Source of the DNA: Polaromonas sp. JS666
Lineage (GTDB): Bacteria; Pseudomonadota; Gammaproteobacteria; Burkholderiales; Burkholderiaceae_C
Reading direction: 5' to 3'
Length of the DNA: 64,000 nt
Assembly (NCBI RefSeq): GCF_000013865.1
Contig: NC_007948.1
Span: forward strand, 1,426,001-1,490,000
Below are positions 62,892 through 64,000 of this stretch, piece by piece. Position 1 is the first letter of the stretch. Every line of letters starts with the position of its first letter. The notes beneath the pieces are model-generated. The model searched no databases and was not told the origin of the DNA. It saw only the letters and a list, made by a program, of their open reading frames with translations. A program made the position numbers and the translations under genes.

Positions 62892-63644
62892 TCACAGGCC
62901 CCACTTTTTCAGGATGGCGTCAATGGTGCCGTTGGCCTTGAGCTTGGTCACGGCGACATTCACCTTGCCCATCAGCTCGGTGTCGCCTTTTCGGGTGGCC
63001 ATGCCGATGCTGTTGACCATGGTCGGCTTGAAGCTGGTGACCATGCGCAGGTTGGGAAACTGTCCCTTGGCCACGGCGAAGGCGGCAATCGGGTAGTCCA
63101 GCACGCCCGCGTCGATGCGCCCGGCGTTGGCGTCGCGCATCAGGTCGGGCGTGGTTTCGTAGAGCTTGACCTCTGAAAACATCCCGCTCTTTTGCAACGG
63201 TTCCACGAAGGCCGTGCCGACCTGCACCCCGACCCGCTTGCCTTTCATGTCGGCGAAGCTCTGGTAGGCGACCGTGTCCTGCTTCAACACAACCACGCCT
63301 TCGCCGTAGCTGTAGATCGGCAGCGAAAAGTCCACGACTTCCTGGCGCGTCGGCGTGATGAACATCGCCGCCGAGATCAAATCGATGCGCTTGGAAGTCA
63401 GCGAGGAGATCAGCGCCGAGAACTGCATGGGTTCGATCTGTACCCCGAAGCCCGATTCCTTGGCCACCGCATTGACGATGTCGACCATCACGCCGTCAAT
63501 GGTGTTGGTCTTGGTGTCCAGGAAAGTGAAAGGGCTGCCGGTCGGCGTGGATCCGACCTTCAGCACCGTCTGCGCCGAAGCCGGGCCTGACAGCGATAGT
63601 GCAAAGGTGACGGCAAGAGAAGTTGCAAGCGTTGCGAATTTCAT
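62892..63644 (-). CDS. Amino-acid ABC transporter periplasmic receptor
   Basis: This 250-residue family-3 receptor has a signal peptide (KFATLATSLAVTFALSLSGPASA) and core motifs LKVGSTPTGSPFTFLDTKTNTIDGVMVDIVNAVAKESG, LTSKRIDLISAAMFITPTRQEVVDFS, GKRVGVQVGT and DANAGRIDAGVLDYPIA. The start at 63644 gives a normal signal peptide; the longer frame is rejected. It heads the receptor-permease-ATPase-oxidase operon. Confidence 0.94.
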   Translation of the reverse strand: MKFATLATSLAVTFALSLSGPASAQTVLKVGSTPTGSPFTFLDTKTNTIDGVMVDIVNAVAKESGFGVQIEPMQFSALISSLTSKRIDLISAAMFITPTRQEVVDFSLPIYSYGEGVVVLKQDTVAYQSFADMKGKRVGVQVGTAFVEPLQKSGMFSEVKLYETTPDLMRDANAGRIDAGVLDYPIAAFAVAKGQFPNLRMVTSFKPTMVNSIGMATRKGDTELMGKVNVAVTKLKANGTIDAILKKWGL

Positions 63645-63772
63645 GGTGAGTTTCCGTTCTGTAATGTCAAAAAAATCCATGCCGCGGTTGCGATGGGCCA
63701 GCCCTGGCGGCATTTTTCCGGGTGGCCGTGGGAGAAATGGGTCGATGGGGTCGATGGGATCAATGCGGCCAG

Positions 63773-64000
63773 CTACCTGAGCGTGCCGGTGATGGCCCAA
63801 AGCACCGTCGTGATCGACGGGCCGGGATTGCGCCAGCGGCGCGGTGTGACACCGTCGTAGCAAAAGCTGTCGCCGGCCTGCAGCCGGTAAAGACGGTCCT
63901 GGATGAACAGTTCGAGCTGGCCTTCGACCACATAGCCCACCTGTTCGCCTTTATGGGTAAAAAACAGCGCATCGCCCGTGGAGCCCTTGGGGTCGATGAC
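63773..64000 (-). CDS. Cupin-domain regulator or protein, C-terminal part (truncated by window edge)
   Basis: The last 75 codons of a minus-strand gene are visible: GDALFFTHKGEQVGYVVEGQLELFIQDRLYRLQAGDSFCYDGVTPRRWRNPGPSITTVLWAITGTLR. This is the cupin domain found at the C-terminus of XRE-type regulators such as PuuR. The N-terminal part lies outside the window. It lies upstream of the amino-acid transport and oxidase operon on the same strand and probably controls it. Confidence 0.8.
   Translation of the reverse strand, partial: VIDPKGSTGDALFFTHKGEQVGYVVEGQLELFIQDRLYRLQAGDSFCYDGVTPRRWRNPGPSITTVLWAITGTLR

Overview
The window is a GC-rich, gene-dense chromosomal segment from a betaproteobacterium. 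Strong CTG/GCC codon preference, many Bug-type tripartite receptors, a urtABCDE operon, a tandem cphA pair and several intergenic repeat types point to Burkholderiales, family Comamonadaceae, probably a Polaromonas/Variovorax-like organism. That placement is inference; no rRNA gene is present and no tRNA was recognised.

Layout. 1-2.3 kb: an amino-acid ABC transporter, divergent from a GlxA-type regulator (2.4-3.5 kb). 3.9-10.5 kb: the urea importer urtABCDE, interrupted by a terminator, tandem repeats and a large inverted repeat. 10.6-17.5 kb: unrelated single genes (11-residue-repeat exported protein, VOC protein, bacterioferritin-like protein, cupin, ureidoglycolate lyase, MBL hydrolase, and a saccharopine-dehydrogenase-like protein divergent from its TetR regulator over a twin operator). 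18.0-24.1 kb: a module that looks foreign: a large BTAD/AAA regulator, a berberine-bridge-like flavoprotein, a DUF1326 protein and a frameshift-scarred DUF2182 membrane protein. 24.6-29.1 kb: an alaC-type aminotransferase, a CPA2 antiporter, a small exported protein and an orphan ureD. 29.3-37.3 kb: a cyanophycin locus (cphA1, a cphA2-like paralogue with a degenerate Mur-ligase P-loop, an ABC exporter with a zinc ribbon, and a DUF1854 protein). 37.6-42.2 kb: dctA with a GntR regulator, and maeB. 42.6-47.7 kb: a ureide operon (GntR, puuE, a uraD-allantoate amidohydrolase fusion, an M20 enzyme) divergent from uraH. 47.8-57.6 kb: Bug receptors, a TonB-like lipoprotein, xdhC, puuD, a LivK-like receptor, tartrate dehydrogenase and glycerate kinase. 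57.8-59.1 kb: an unusual protein with a pseudo-TIR-like domain behind a linker of about 140 Pro/Ala residues. 59.3-60 kb: a decayed IS1380 copy. 60.2-64 kb: an amino-acid or amine ABC transporter, a DadA/PuuB-like oxidase and a cupin regulator.

Much of the content fits one nitrogen economy. Purines are oxidised to urate and allantoin (XdhC, PuuD, UraH, UraD), opened to ureidoglycolate (PuuE, allantoate amidohydrolase) and split to glyoxylate and urea (AllA). Urea is also imported by UrtABCDE and hydrolysed by urease (UreD). Surplus nitrogen can be stored as cyanophycin (CphA pair). Glyoxylate carbon could leave through glycerate kinase.

The most novel candidates are the pseudo-TIR/poly-Pro-Ala protein and the BTAD-flavoprotein-DUF1326-DUF2182 module. 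All coordinates were read by eye, so sites located by hand may be off by a base.
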